This document shows positions 49,204-58,663 of a DNA stretch of 64,000 bases, piece by piece (the stretch's first letter is position 1; each line of letters opens with the position of its first letter). Below the pieces are notes generated by a model, which saw only the letters and a program-made list of their open reading frames with translations, did no database searches and had not been told where the DNA came from. The stretch comes from Dialister pneumosintes. Its GTDB lineage: Bacteria; Bacillota; Negativicutes; Veillonellales; Dialisteraceae. The translations under genes and the position numbers were made by a program. The DNA lies in contig NZ_CP017037.1 in the NCBI RefSeq assembly GCF_001717505.1, forward strand, positions 156,001 through 220,000, read 5' to 3'.

Positions 49204-52200
49204 AAGGATTAAATATTGCTGATTGGTCTATTAAACATATGCAAATAGTGGCCTTTTTTGTTATTGCTATTCTTTTAGGTGGGATGTGGTCTTATTTTAA
49301 TTTGGGTCGTAGTGAAGATCCGGATTTTACTATACGTACGATGGTAGTAACTGCTGCATGGCCAGGGGCTTCTGCGGAAGAATTAACAAAACAAGTAACG
49401 ACACCTTTGGAAAAGAAGTTGCAAGATACTAAAGGGCTTGATTATATTAAATCTTTTACACATGATGGAAAAGCTATTATATATGTATATCTAAAAGAAA
49501 GTGTATCTAAGGATGAAATTCAAACTCGATGGCATGATGTTCGAAATTTAGTAGAGGATTTTTGGTCAAGTCTTCCGTCGGGAGTTAGAGGCCCATTTTT
49601 TAATGATCGATTTGATGATGTATATGGAACTATTTATGCAATTACCGGGGATGATTTTTCTTATGAAGATAAGAGAAAGTATGCAGATGAAATAAGAGAA
49701 CGATTACTCCGAATTAAGGATGTACAAAGAGTTACACTTTTAGGCGTACAGCAACAAATGATTTATGTAGAGATGGATCAAAATAAATTAGCATCTTTCG
49801 GATTAAGTCCGGATGCAGTATTTAGAGTGATTCAGCAACAGGGAACGATGATGCCTTCAGGGATGATACATACCAGTACTAAGAATGTAGCTATTCGTGT
49901 AGACGGGCTTTTAGGTTCTACGGAGGCTTTGGAGAATTTACCTATTCATATTGGGCAAAAATCATTTCACTTAGGGGATGTAGCGACTGTTAAACAAACA
50001 TATACCGATCCGGAAGCTTCTTTAATGTATTTTAATGGAAAGCCGGCAGTTGGAATTGCTATATCAATGACACCTGGTGGAAATAATTTGACTTTAGGAG
50101 AAAATTTACAAATCGGTATTGATGAAATAAAAGAAAATTTGCCGACAGGTATAGAAGTATCCTTAGTTGCGGACCAACCTAAAGTAGTAAATCAGTCTAT
50201 TCATGAATTTACAAAATCTTTAATAGAAGCTATTGTTATTGTTATGATAGCAAGTTTCATTTCTTTAGGGCTACGAAGCGGCATTGTTTTAGCACTTTGT
50301 ATACCGGTTGTTGTATGTGGTTCTTTCCTATTTATGCAAATAAAAGGGATTGATTTACAAAGAGTATCTCTCGGTGCACTTATTGTATCTTTAGGGCTTT
50401 TGGTTGATGATGCAATTATTGTTATAGAAATGATGCAAGTTAAACTTGAACAAGGTTTTAATCGATTACAAGCTGCACAAGCTGCGTACAAATCAAGTGC
50501 TAAATCTATGTTGGCAGGGACATTAATTACTGCAGCCGGATTTATTCCTGTAGGGTTTGCACCGGGGAAAACAGTAGAGTATACAGAATCTTTATTTTGG
50601 GTTATGGCAGCTACGTTAGTTATTTCCTGGTTAGCATCTCTATTTGTTTCGCCGGTATTGGGATATAAGCTTATTAAAGTTGATACTGAGAAAAAAGAGG
50701 AAAATAGTTTAAGTAAAAAAATGTATACATGGTTTGATAAAACCATCCGATTATGTATACGATACAAGAAGACGGTGATGTTGCTTACCGGGGGTGTTTT
50801 TGTTTTCACGATATTATTAATTCCTTTTGTTAAACAAGAATTTTTCCCGGATTCGGTTCGTCCTGAAATTATTCTGGATGTAGATTTGCCTGCCGGTGCT
50901 TCTATAAAAGATACTAAGTCTGTGATGGGGGGCATTGCAGATATGTTGTATGGGGATAAAAGAGTATCTTCTTTTGCTACTTATATTGGAGATACTGCAC
51001 CACGATTTATTTTATTATTTGATCCACAAGCACCTAAAGATAATCATGGACAGATGATTATCGTATCTACAGGGCAAAATGAGCGAGACAGTTTACGAGA
51101 AGAATTGATGAAAGACATTGAGGAAAAGTATCCGGATGTTTGCATTCATTCCCGCTTAATTCAAACAGGACCTCCTGCTGATTATCCTATAATGCTTCGT
51201 ATTTCTGCCAATACAACAAAACAAACTGTAGAATTAGCCAATCAAGTGCAAGAATTAATTAAGAATGACTCCAGAGTTAGAAATGTAAGCTTAGACTGGC
51301 CTGAACAGACTCCGACTATTAAATTGGATATTGATCAAGATAAAGTTAGACAACTTGGTATTGATAATTATGCTGTATCTAAAGATTTGTATGTACAGTT
51401 ATCAGGATATAAAGTATCGGAGTCTTACCAAGGAGATCAATTGATTCCCATTTCATTTAGACTGGAAGGAGATAATGCTACAAAACTTAATCAGTTGGAG
51501 TCATTGCCTATTTATGTAGGGAATGGAAGATACGTTCCTTTAGGTGATTTTGCAACAATAAGCTATGAAAATGAAACGAGTAGTATTTGGAGAAGACAGC
51601 TGCAACCTACTATTACTATTCGTGCCGATGTAGTAAAAGGGGCGAAAGGAGATACCGTTACTTCCGACTTATTTGACAATACATTAAAAGAATTTAGAGA
51701 GCATCTTCCTACCGGTGCACGATTAGAAAAGGGCGGTTCTCTTGAACAATCAGAAGAGTCGGTCAGATACCTTATGCAACCACTACCGATTATGGCATTC
51801 TTTATATTTATGGTTTTAATATTCCAGTTACAAAGTATTCCTAAAATGGTTATGGCAGCGATTACCGGACCTTTAGGGTTAATTGGAGCTATTCTTACTT
51901 TATTAGTAACCAGACAGCCGATAGGATTTATGTCTATTATCGGGATGATTGCTATTACCGGTATGGTGATAAGAAATAGTATTATTTTATTAGACCAAAT
52001 TAAACAACATTTAGAGGAGGGGATGTCTCCTTATGAGGCGGTAGTGAGTTCGGCAGCTCTTAGGTTTAGACCGATTATGCTATCATCAGGTACCGATGTG
52101 TTGGGGATGATACCCTTAATTCCAAATCCATTTTGGGCACCTATGGCGGTATCTTTTATTGGAGGTTTGATGTTGGCTACAGCTATTGGATTATTGGTAC

Positions 52201-52253
52201 TTCCTGCCATGTATTGCTGGTGGTATAATATACAAGAACCGAACTCCGTTTAA
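49200..52253 (+). CDS. RND family efflux pump permease
   Basis: Inner-membrane proton-driven exporter. 1017 aa with twelve membrane segments and two large periplasmic domains. N-terminal NLGRSEDPDFTIRTMVVTAAWPGA is typical of the AcrB/MMPL-related efflux group, and the fourth segment carries the proton-relay pair in GLLVDDAIIVIEM. The second half repeats the fold (GMVIRNSIILLDQI). Substrates cannot be read from sequence; drugs, bile acids or fatty acids are possible. It uses an outer-membrane channel encoded elsewhere. Confidence 0.93.
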   Translation: MKGLNIADWSIKHMQIVAFFVIAILLGGMWSYFNLGRSEDPDFTIRTMVVTAAWPGASAEELTKQVTTPLEKKLQDTKGLDYIKSFTHDGKAIIYVYLKESVSKDEIQTRWHDVRNLVEDFWSSLPSGVRGPFFNDRFDDVYGTIYAITGDDFSYEDKRKYADEIRERLLRIKDVQRVTLLGVQQQMIYVEMDQNKLASFGLSPDAVFRVIQQQGTMMPSGMIHTSTKNVAIRVDGLLGSTEALENLPIHIGQKSFHLGDVATVKQTYTDPEASLMYFNGKPAVGIAISMTPGGNNLTLGENLQIGIDEIKENLPTGIEVSLVADQPKVVNQSIHEFTKSLIEAIVIVMIASFISLGLRSGIVLALCIPVVVCGSFLFMQIKGIDLQRVSLGALIVSLGLLVDDAIIVIEMMQVKLEQGFNRLQAAQAAYKSSAKSMLAGTLITAAGFIPVGFAPGKTVEYTESLFWVMAATLVISWLASLFVSPVLGYKLIKVDTEKKEENSLSKKMYTWFDKTIRLCIRYKKTVMLLTGGVFVFTILLIPFVKQEFFPDSVRPEIILDVDLPAGASIKDTKSVMGGIADMLYGDKRVSSFATYIGDTAPRFILLFDPQAPKDNHGQMIIVSTGQNERDSLREELMKDIEEKYPDVCIHSRLIQTGPPADYPIMLRISANTTKQTVELANQVQELIKNDSRVRNVSLDWPEQTPTIKLDIDQDKVRQLGIDNYAVSKDLYVQLSGYKVSESYQGDQLIPISFRLEGDNATKLNQLESLPIYVGNGRYVPLGDFATISYENETSSIWRRQLQPTITIRADVVKGAKGDTVTSDLFDNTLKEFREHLPTGARLEKGGSLEQSEESVRYLMQPLPIMAFFIFMVLIFQLQSIPKMVMAAITGPLGLIGAILTLLVTRQPIGFMSIIGMIAITGMVIRNSIILLDQIKQHLEEGMSPYEAVVSSAALRFRPIMLSSGTDVLGMIPLIPNPFWAPMAVSFIGGLMLATAIGLLVLPAMYCWWYNIQEPNSV

Positions 52254-52280
52254 CTTTAATGTAAAATTCCAATAAATTAT

Positions 52281-52320
52281 CAAGATAAAACCGCTTATAT
52301 TTATAAGCGGTTTTATCTTG
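52281..52320 (+). terminator. Terminator of the tetR-RND operon
   Basis: A 19-bp perfect stem (CAAGATAAAACCGCTTATA and its complement) around TT, with a T4 run inside the right arm. Confidence 0.88.
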
Positions 52321-52400
52321 TAATAATTGGTAGAAATATTGTGAGCTGATTATGGGGAACAAAATATTGTAGAGTATCATATACGAAAATTGCAAACACA

Positions 52401-52409
52401 TGGTATAAT
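52401..52409 (+). promoter_or_regulatory. Extended -10 promoter of typA
   Basis: TGGTATAAT, a perfect extended -10 box, 48 bases before the typA start. Confidence 0.6.
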
Positions 52410-52457
52410 GAATAGTACATCTTATTGATATTGTTATTTCCGGGAGAAATAGAAAGA

Positions 52458-54272
52458 ATGATTAGACAAGATATTAGGAATATTGCTATCATTGCACACG
52501 TTGACCATGGTAAAACGACGTTGGTTGATGCAATGTTAAAACAAAGTCATATTTTTAGAGAAAATCAAAAAGTAGAAGAAAGAGTAATGGATTCTAATCC
52601 ACTTGAAAGAGAAAGAGGCATTACTATTCTTGCTAAAAATACATCTGTAATGCATGATGGTGTAAAAATTAATATTGTAGATACTCCGGGGCATGCTGAT
52701 TTTGGTGGAGAAGTAGAACGTATTTTAAATATGGTGGATGGCGTTATTCTTGTTGTCGACTCTCATGAAGGCCCGATGCCTCAAACTAAGTACGTTTTGC
52801 GTAAAGCGTTGGAACATCATTTAAAACCTATTGTTGTTATCAACAAAATGGATAGACCTGATCAAAGAATCAGTGAAGTAGAAGGGGAAGTATTAGATTT
52901 GTTCATTGAGTTGGAAGCGGATGATGAGCAGCTAGAGTTTCCTATGATTTATGCTTCCGCAAGAAATGGTGTAGCAAAGTATAGCATGGATGATGATAAT
53001 GAAGACTTAAAGCCTTTATTTGATACGATTATCAAACATTGTCCTGCTCCGGAAGGAGATGAAAATGCTCCTTTGCAATGCATAGTAACTACTCTTGATT
53101 CCGATGATTATTTAGGAAAAGTAGCCATTGGTCGTATTACCAGAGGCACGGCGAAACAAGGAATGCCTGTTTGTATCACCGATGGAGAAAAGAGCAGAAA
53201 TGATCATATCGGTTCTCTTTTTGTATGGCAGGGAATGAAACGTACAGCTGCTACAGAAGCTAAAGTTGGTGATATTATTGCTATGGCAGGGTTTAAAGAT
53301 ATTACTATCGGAGAAACGGTTGCTGATAGCAATCAACCTGAAGCTTTGCCACGTATTAAGATTGATGAACCGACCTTATCTATGATTTTTGGTGTAAATA
53401 AGAGTCCTTTTGCAGGGCAAGATGGTGATTATGTAACAAGTCGTCATATTCGTGCACGTCTTTTGAAAGAAATAGAAACGAATGTAGCTCTTCGTGTTGA
53501 AAACACAGAAACTGCAGATGCATTTAAGGTATCCGGACGTGGAGAACTTCATCTTTCTGTTTTAATAGAGATGATGCGTAGGGAAGGTTTTGAATTGGAA
53601 ATTTCGAAACCGCAAGTTATTTATAAAGAAATTGATGGAAAAAAATGTGAACCGATTGAACATCTGACAGTAGAAGTACCTCAGGAATATATGGGAGCTG
53701 TTATGGAAGGGTTAGGACCTAGACGTGCAGACATGATTTCTATGAATGAATTGGCTGGGTATATGCGAATGGAATTCTCTGTTCCGGCAAGAGGTCTTAT
53801 CGGGTTTAGGAATGAGTTATTAACAACCACTCGTGGTACAGGAATTATGTATCATGTGTTTGAAGGCTATGCACCTTATAAGGGAGATATCCCCGGACGT
53901 ACACGTGGTTCTTTAGTTGCTTTTGAAAATGGAACTACGACGGCATATGGCTTAAATTCCGTACTTGATCGAGGAGAATTATTTATTGGTGCAGGTGTTG
54001 AAGTATATGAGGGCATGATTATTGGTGAAAATAGTCGTGATCAAGATATGGATGTAAATCCATGTAAGAAAAAACATTTGACTAATACTCGTGCATCCGG
54101 ATCTGATGAAGCTATTAAGCTTCCTCCACATCGTCAATTTACTTTGGAGTCTGCCTTAGAGTGGATTAATGATGATGAATTGGTGGAGGTAACTCCAGTT
54201 AATATACGTATGAGAAAATCAATTATTTCTCGTCAAGAAAGATATAAAACCGCAAAACAGAAGAAAAAATAA
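52458..54272 (+). CDS. typA: Translational GTPase TypA/BipA
   Basis: Ribosome-associated GTPase affecting 50S assembly and stress adaptation. 604 aa from the ATG at 52458, which gives the family start [21 protein letters not shown]; a TTG at 52425 would add 11 residues and is less likely. G1 AHVDHGKT, G3 DTPGHADF, G4 NKMDRPD, then EF-G-like domains and the BipA-specific C-terminus ([19 protein letters not shown]). Confidence 0.96.
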   Translation: MIRQDIRNIAIIAHVDHGKTTLVDAMLKQSHIFRENQKVEERVMDSNPLERERGITILAKNTSVMHDGVKINIVDTPGHADFGGEVERILNMVDGVILVVDSHEGPMPQTKYVLRKALEHHLKPIVVINKMDRPDQRISEVEGEVLDLFIELEADDEQLEFPMIYASARNGVAKYSMDDDNEDLKPLFDTIIKHCPAPEGDENAPLQCIVTTLDSDDYLGKVAIGRITRGTAKQGMPVCITDGEKSRNDHIGSLFVWQGMKRTAATEAKVGDIIAMAGFKDITIGETVADSNQPEALPRIKIDEPTLSMIFGVNKSPFAGQDGDYVTSRHIRARLLKEIETNVALRVENTETADAFKVSGRGELHLSVLIEMMRREGFELEISKPQVIYKEIDGKKCEPIEHLTVEVPQEYMGAVMEGLGPRRADMISMNELAGYMRMEFSVPARGLIGFRNELLTTTRGTGIMYHVFEGYAPYKGDIPGRTRGSLVAFENGTTTAYGLNSVLDRGELFIGAGVEVYEGMIIGENSRDQDMDVNPCKKKHLTNTRASGSDEAIKLPPHRQFTLESALEWINDDELVEVTPVNIRMRKSIISRQERYKTAKQKKK

Positions 54273-54286
54273 TATTTATTTGATAC

Positions 54287-54317
54287 ATATATCCGGAAAA
54301 TATTTTTCCGGATATAT
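54287..54317 (+). terminator. Terminator after typA
   Basis: ATATATCCGGAAAA and its near-complement fold into a stem around a short A/T loop; the T run lies in the loop side and the 3' tail is weak. Confidence 0.6.
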
Positions 54318-54338
54318 TATTTGGATAAAGGAGCTCTT

Positions 54339-55196
54339 ATGGGGAGTATTCATTGTGCTCAAAAAGGTTGGTATTTATTTAGAAAATTAGTACAAAGGTA
54401 TATGAGAGATGATGTAGGTGCTTTAGCGGCAGAAACTACTTATTATCTTATTCTTGGGGTTATACCTTTTTTAATATTTTTTGTAAATGCAATTTTATTT
54501 TTTGCAGCACCTCAAATACATACCATTATTAAATGGCTTCAATATCTTCCTTCGGATATAGCAGTTAATATGAAATATCATATTGATAAAGTAATAGCTC
54601 AACGTAGTAGTTTGTGGTTATTTATTGGGTTATTTGCATCTATATGGTCGGCTTCACAAGGTATTGATATTATTATTCGAGCGGTAGATAAAGTTTTTTT
54701 TACAGATCGAAATAAACAATCTTGGTTTATTATAAAGATGAAGTCTATCGTATGTACTTTATTATTATCTTTTGCAATTATTTTATCTTTAGGATTAATG
54801 GTTTTTGGAAATGGAGTAGTATATGCTTTGCATTACTACTTTACTTTTCCTACGGTAATACTTAAGTTATGGACCTTACTTAAATACGTAATTCCTTTTG
54901 CTATATTAGTAATTTCATTATGTTTTTTCTATCGTTTTGCACCTGAAAAACAAATTGCATCATGGCGATTAATTTTGGGAACATCTCTTATTGTTACGGT
55001 ATTTTGGTTACTATTAACTGCCGGGTATAGCTATTATATGTTACACTTCTCACATATGGGAATTACTTATGGTTCTCTTATTGGGCTAGTTGTTTTATTT
55101 ATCTGGTTTCATTTAACATCTATTGTTATTATTATGGGTGGAGAGTTCATTATGGCTTGGCATGAAGTGCAAGTTTATTGTTCTTTTCTTGAATAA
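54339..55196 (+). CDS. YihY/BrkB family inner-membrane protein
   Basis: A 285-aa membrane protein with about six hydrophobic segments, formerly mislabelled RNase BN. Family motifs are DDVGALAAETTYYLILGVIP, FASIWSASQGIDIIIRAVD, and the final GITYGSLIGLVVLFIWFHLT. The ATG at 54339 has AAAGGAG 5-6 bases upstream; a TTG at 54321 overlaps that site. Role unknown. Its last codons and stop lie in a palindromic terminator shared with prfC. Confidence 0.88.
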   Translation: MGSIHCAQKGWYLFRKLVQRYMRDDVGALAAETTYYLILGVIPFLIFFVNAILFFAAPQIHTIIKWLQYLPSDIAVNMKYHIDKVIAQRSSLWLFIGLFASIWSASQGIDIIIRAVDKVFFTDRNKQSWFIIKMKSIVCTLLLSFAIILSLGLMVFGNGVVYALHYYFTFPTVILKLWTLLKYVIPFAILVISLCFFYRFAPEKQIASWRLILGTSLIVTVFWLLLTAGYSYYMLHFSHMGITYGSLIGLVVLFIWFHLTSIVIIMGGEFIMAWHEVQVYCSFLE

Positions 55197-55239
55197 AAAA
55201 TAGACCGTCAAATTATAGACGGTCTATTTTTTATTCAAG
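55188..55239. terminator. Bidirectional terminator, yihY/prfC, containing both stop codons
   Basis: Two 22-base arms (55188-55209 and 55218-55239) are exact complements around an 8-base loop. Each arm carries the last codons of one gene, so both proteins end in Leu-Glu-stop. Confidence 0.93.
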
Positions 55240-56832
55240 ATTTACCGGGATCATTGGTGGTGTATCAAGAAATTCTATATTTGGATTTCTTTCTACAAGC
55301 CATCCGGCTTGCCATTCATTAGGTAGTAGGTATACAGGTCTCTTTTTAGCATCATAGACTACTAAAGCATTATCCGTACCTACTAAATCTTCCGGAAGTG
55401 CATTGGACGCTGTCCAACGTGCTGTAGTATATGGGAGAGATTCGATACGAACATCCACATTATATTCTTTTTCCAGTCTATACCGAAGAACTTCAAATTG
55501 TAATTGTCCTACAGCACCAATAATGAAAGACTCCATTACATAAGGTTGGCTATATACTTGAATAGCTCCTTCTTGAGCTAATTGATTAACACCTCGTAAA
55601 AACTGTTTTCTCTTCATACTGGACATGGGAGAAAGTCTTGCAAATAATTCAGGAGGAAATACAGGAAAGTCACTAAATGTTACCGGATGTTTTTTTGTAC
55701 ATACTGTATCTCCGACCCCAAGTTCACCGGTATCAAAAATACCGATAATATCGCCTGGGTAAGCTTCTTCTATAGATACTCGTTCTGTTGCAAGAAATTG
55801 TTGAGGTTGTGACAGACGGATGTTTTTTCCGCTTTGTCTATGCAATACGGATAATCCTTTTTCGAATATACCGGAACATATTCGCATAAAAGCAATTCTA
55901 TCATGGTGTTTAGGATCCATATTGGCTTGAATTTTAAATATAAATCCGGAAAAATCGGAATTATCCGGAGAAATTGAACCCTCCAGCGTTTTTCTTTCTG
56001 TAGGAGGTGGAGCTAATTTTAAGAATCTTTTTAAGAATGGTTCCACACCGAAATTGGTCATGGCAGAACCGAAAAACATAGGAGTAAGTTTTCCTGCAGA
56101 AATCTTATCCATGTTGAATGGATCGCCTGCTTCATCCAGAAGTTCTAAGTCGGATTTTAAAGATTCCAGTACTTCTTCATCTAGTAATTCCATAATTGAA
56201 GAATCGTCGAGTTTACCCGAGACAACTTGTAATTTTTTAGTCCCATGTGCATTATCTTTAATAAAAATAAAAGCGGTGTTTGTTTCTCTATCATAAATGC
56301 CTACATAATTTCCATTTATTCCAATGGGCCAATTCATTGGGCAAGATCGAATTCCTAAAACTTCTTCAATATCTGACATTAAGTCAAATGGGTTTTTACC
56401 GAAGTGGTCAATCTTGTTGACAAAAGTAAAAATAGGAATACCTCGAGAAGAGCATACTTTAAATAATTTTTTTGTTTGTGTTTCTACGCCTTTAGCTACA
56501 TCAATAACCATAACAGCACTATCTACCGCCATGAGTGTACGGTAAGTATCTTCAGAGAAATCTGCATGGCCTGGGGTGTCCAAAATATTTACACGACACC
56601 CTTCATAATCAAAATTTAAAACGGAGCTGGTCACGGAAATACCACGTTGTTTTTCTATTTCCATCCAATCAGAAACCGCATAGCGAGATGTTTTTCTTGC
56701 TTTTACGGATCCTGCTAAATGAATAGCACCACCATATAATAATAATTTTTCAGTAAGCGTAGTTTTGCCTGCATCTGGGTGAGAGATGATGGCAAATGTT
56801 CGACGACGTTTGATTTCATCAATAACAGACAT
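55231..56832 (-). CDS. prfC: Peptide chain release factor 3
   Basis: GTPase that removes RF1/RF2 after termination and takes part in quality control. 533 aa; G1 SHPDAGKTT at 17-25, G3 DTPGHADF, G4 NKIDHFGKNP, and the RF3 C-terminal domain (AVGQLQFEVLRYRLEKEYN). GAGGTGA precedes the ATG. Confidence 0.96.
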   Translation of the reverse strand: MSVIDEIKRRRTFAIISHPDAGKTTLTEKLLLYGGAIHLAGSVKARKTSRYAVSDWMEIEKQRGISVTSSVLNFDYEGCRVNILDTPGHADFSEDTYRTLMAVDSAVMVIDVAKGVETQTKKLFKVCSSRGIPIFTFVNKIDHFGKNPFDLMSDIEEVLGIRSCPMNWPIGINGNYVGIYDRETNTAFIFIKDNAHGTKKLQVVSGKLDDSSIMELLDEEVLESLKSDLELLDEAGDPFNMDKISAGKLTPMFFGSAMTNFGVEPFLKRFLKLAPPPTERKTLEGSISPDNSDFSGFIFKIQANMDPKHHDRIAFMRICSGIFEKGLSVLHRQSGKNIRLSQPQQFLATERVSIEEAYPGDIIGIFDTGELGVGDTVCTKKHPVTFSDFPVFPPELFARLSPMSSMKRKQFLRGVNQLAQEGAIQVYSQPYVMESFIIGAVGQLQFEVLRYRLEKEYNVDVRIESLPYTTARWTASNALPEDLVGTDNALVVYDAKKRPVYLLPNEWQAGWLVERNPNIEFLDTPPMIPVNLE

Positions 56833-57118
56833 TATTCACCTCATATAACATGTAATATTTTTTATTATATCATAAGAATTCAATGATAATTATTGATAAA
56901 ATCTAATTTTGAAGAGTTTTGGTTAAATAGAAATTATAATAAAAAACAAGATAATAGATAATAATTAATAACAGAAATTCCATAATAAAACTTCAATAAA
57001 AAATCATTATAAAAGAGAATAGATGATAGATATCTAGAAAAACATATATAAAACAGGTATAATCAAAAGGAATAAAGGATTAAAGATACTTCCTTTATTT
57101 TGAATGGGAGGAATTGGG
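56833..57118. other. Very AT-rich spacer upstream of the HNH-like gene
   Basis: No gene is visible. A TATAAT at 57058-57063 is a possible -10 box for the next gene, without a good -35 box. Confidence 0.45.
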
Positions 57119-58009
57119 ATGGCAAGGAGAAAAGGGCAAAAATGCTGGGAAGGTATAGGTCGTGAAGGCTGGCTTTCTTTATTTGGGAATACAGTTATCA
57201 TGACAGATCTTATGATGAGTATTTTTGACTGTCTTTACCATTCACCGGATTTAACAGATAATGCTAAACATATTGCACAAGTACTTCAAATGGAATATCG
57301 TGCACTAAACGCTGCCGTAGGTTGGGCAGGAAATAAGATTAAAGCTTTATGTGAGGAAGAAAGACAGCATTTACAACAGGAAGGGCAAGATTGTCACTGT
57401 ATATTGACAGAAGAGGGGCAACTAACACCATGTAAAGAAATGGCGCCCTGGGAATATGTTTTTGATGGGATTGAAGATGAAGACGGTACCTATTTATGGA
57501 TTATGAAACCGGCTGCCGCCATTGCTTTTAAAGAATTAGAAGATGCTAATTTAGCGGTGGACGGTAGTATTAGAAGAGTTCTTTCACAAGATATATCTTC
57601 TTATGGTATGGAAGGGAGTTTGTTTTCGCATACACCGGATCAAACAATTACTGCTATTCGTACATTGATAGAAGAAAAATATAGATTTACCAGAAAATCG
57701 TTGGGGGAGTCTTCTTGTTGTACAGTCTGTGGATTAGCGCGTCATTCTTTATTGTGTGCAGTTCCGTATGGAGAGGTAGAAAAAAAACAGAAAGGATTGC
57801 TTTTTTGTCCAACACATGCAGCTTTATTTTCTGCCCATCTTATTTCTTATAGTGATAGAGGAAGGCTCTTGCTATCAACTCGATTGACTGATGAGGAGAT
57901 AAAAATCTTAGGGCTTCATGCGGGTGATTTGGCTAAAAATACGTTCAGTAGAAGAAGAATGACTTTACATCGTCGAATATTTAATAAGGAAGGAAAAGAA
58001 GAACAATGA
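57119..58009 (+). CDS. HNH-nuclease-like protein with a degenerate active site
   Basis: A 296-aa cytosolic protein of unknown function. The C-terminal part (about 199-265) resembles HNH_2-type domains of McrA-like restriction proteins: CTVCG at 201-205, LLC, then GLLFCPTHAALF and ISYSDRGRLLLSTRL. The first catalytic His position reads AVPY (Pro216) and the Asn position before GLL is Lys; only the last His (H233) remains, so cleavage is unlikely. The N-terminal part looks helical (DLMMSIFDCLYHSPDLTDNA). ATG at 57119 has GGGAGG 7 bases upstream. It overlaps dcd by four bases. Confidence 0.6.
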   Translation: MARRKGQKCWEGIGREGWLSLFGNTVIMTDLMMSIFDCLYHSPDLTDNAKHIAQVLQMEYRALNAAVGWAGNKIKALCEEERQHLQQEGQDCHCILTEEGQLTPCKEMAPWEYVFDGIEDEDGTYLWIMKPAAAIAFKELEDANLAVDGSIRRVLSQDISSYGMEGSLFSHTPDQTITAIRTLIEEKYRFTRKSLGESSCCTVCGLARHSLLCAVPYGEVEKKQKGLLFCPTHAALFSAHLISYSDRGRLLLSTRLTDEEIKILGLHAGDLAKNTFSRRRMTLHRRIFNKEGKEEQ

Positions 58010-58527
58010 TTTTATCTGGTAAAGAAATTGAAAGACATATGGGAAATGAAATTATCATTAAACCTTTCAATAAGAGTCAACTTAACCCTAATAGCTATAA
58101 TCTTCGGTTAGCAGACGAATTAATGATTTATGACCTTCATGAATTAGATATGAAGAAAAAGAATTCCGGGCATCTTATTAAGATTCCGGAAGAGGGTTAT
58201 CTTCTTGAACCTAATAAATTGTATTTAGCAAGAACTATGGAGTATACGAAAACAGAATGCTTTGTTCCTATGTTGGAAGGACGTTCTTCTGTAGGACGAC
58301 TAGGGCTCTTTATTCATGTAACGGCAGGGTTTGGCGATGTAGGGTTTAGTGGCTATTGGACATTGGAAATGTTTTGTGTACAACCGATTAGAATTTACTC
58401 GGGAGTCGAAATTTGTCAAATTTATTTTCATACTGTATTAGGAACAGCAGACAAATATGATAGTGGCAAATATCAAAATAATAAAGGAATTCAAACAAGC
58501 CTTCTTTACAAAGACTTCGAAGCATAG
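58006..58527 (+). CDS. dcd: dCTP deaminase
   Basis: Converts dCTP to dUTP for thymidylate synthesis; some relatives also hydrolyse dUTP. 173 aa, the common Firmicute length. Substrate and catalytic motifs are GRSSVGRLGL at 92-101, HVTAGF at 104-109 and the catalytic Glu E121 in GYWTLEMF; the end is KYQNNKGIQTSLLYKDF. The ATG overlaps the previous gene's stop (ATGA), which couples the two. Whether the activity is monofunctional or bifunctional cannot be told here. Confidence 0.92.
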   Translation: MILSGKEIERHMGNEIIIKPFNKSQLNPNSYNLRLADELMIYDLHELDMKKKNSGHLIKIPEEGYLLEPNKLYLARTMEYTKTECFVPMLEGRSSVGRLGLFIHVTAGFGDVGFSGYWTLEMFCVQPIRIYSGVEICQIYFHTVLGTADKYDSGKYQNNKGIQTSLLYKDFEA

Positions 58528-58570
58528 TATAATAATTTTAATTTCATAAGATTATGCATTGCAAAGACGC

Positions 58571-58603
58571 AAGCAGCAGACATTATAGTCATGCTGCTTT
58601 TTT
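58571..58603 (+). terminator. Terminator after dcd
   Basis: AAGCAGCA and TGCTGCTT enclose a 13-base loop and are followed by T4-G-T3. Confidence 0.8.
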
Positions 58604-58663
58604 GTTTATTGCAAAGTATGATTCGTATTAAGGAGAATATTTTGTTATAAGGAGGAAACAAGA

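Noticed and set aside
50201..50935. A 244-codon minus-strand frame inside the RND permease gene
   Set aside because: It lies opposite a well-supported conserved gene, with no start signals.
58006..58527. Reading dcd as an anti-phage deaminase
   Set aside because: It has the length, motifs and C-terminus of ordinary Firmicute dCTP deaminases and no extra effector domain; only the coupled neighbour is unusual.
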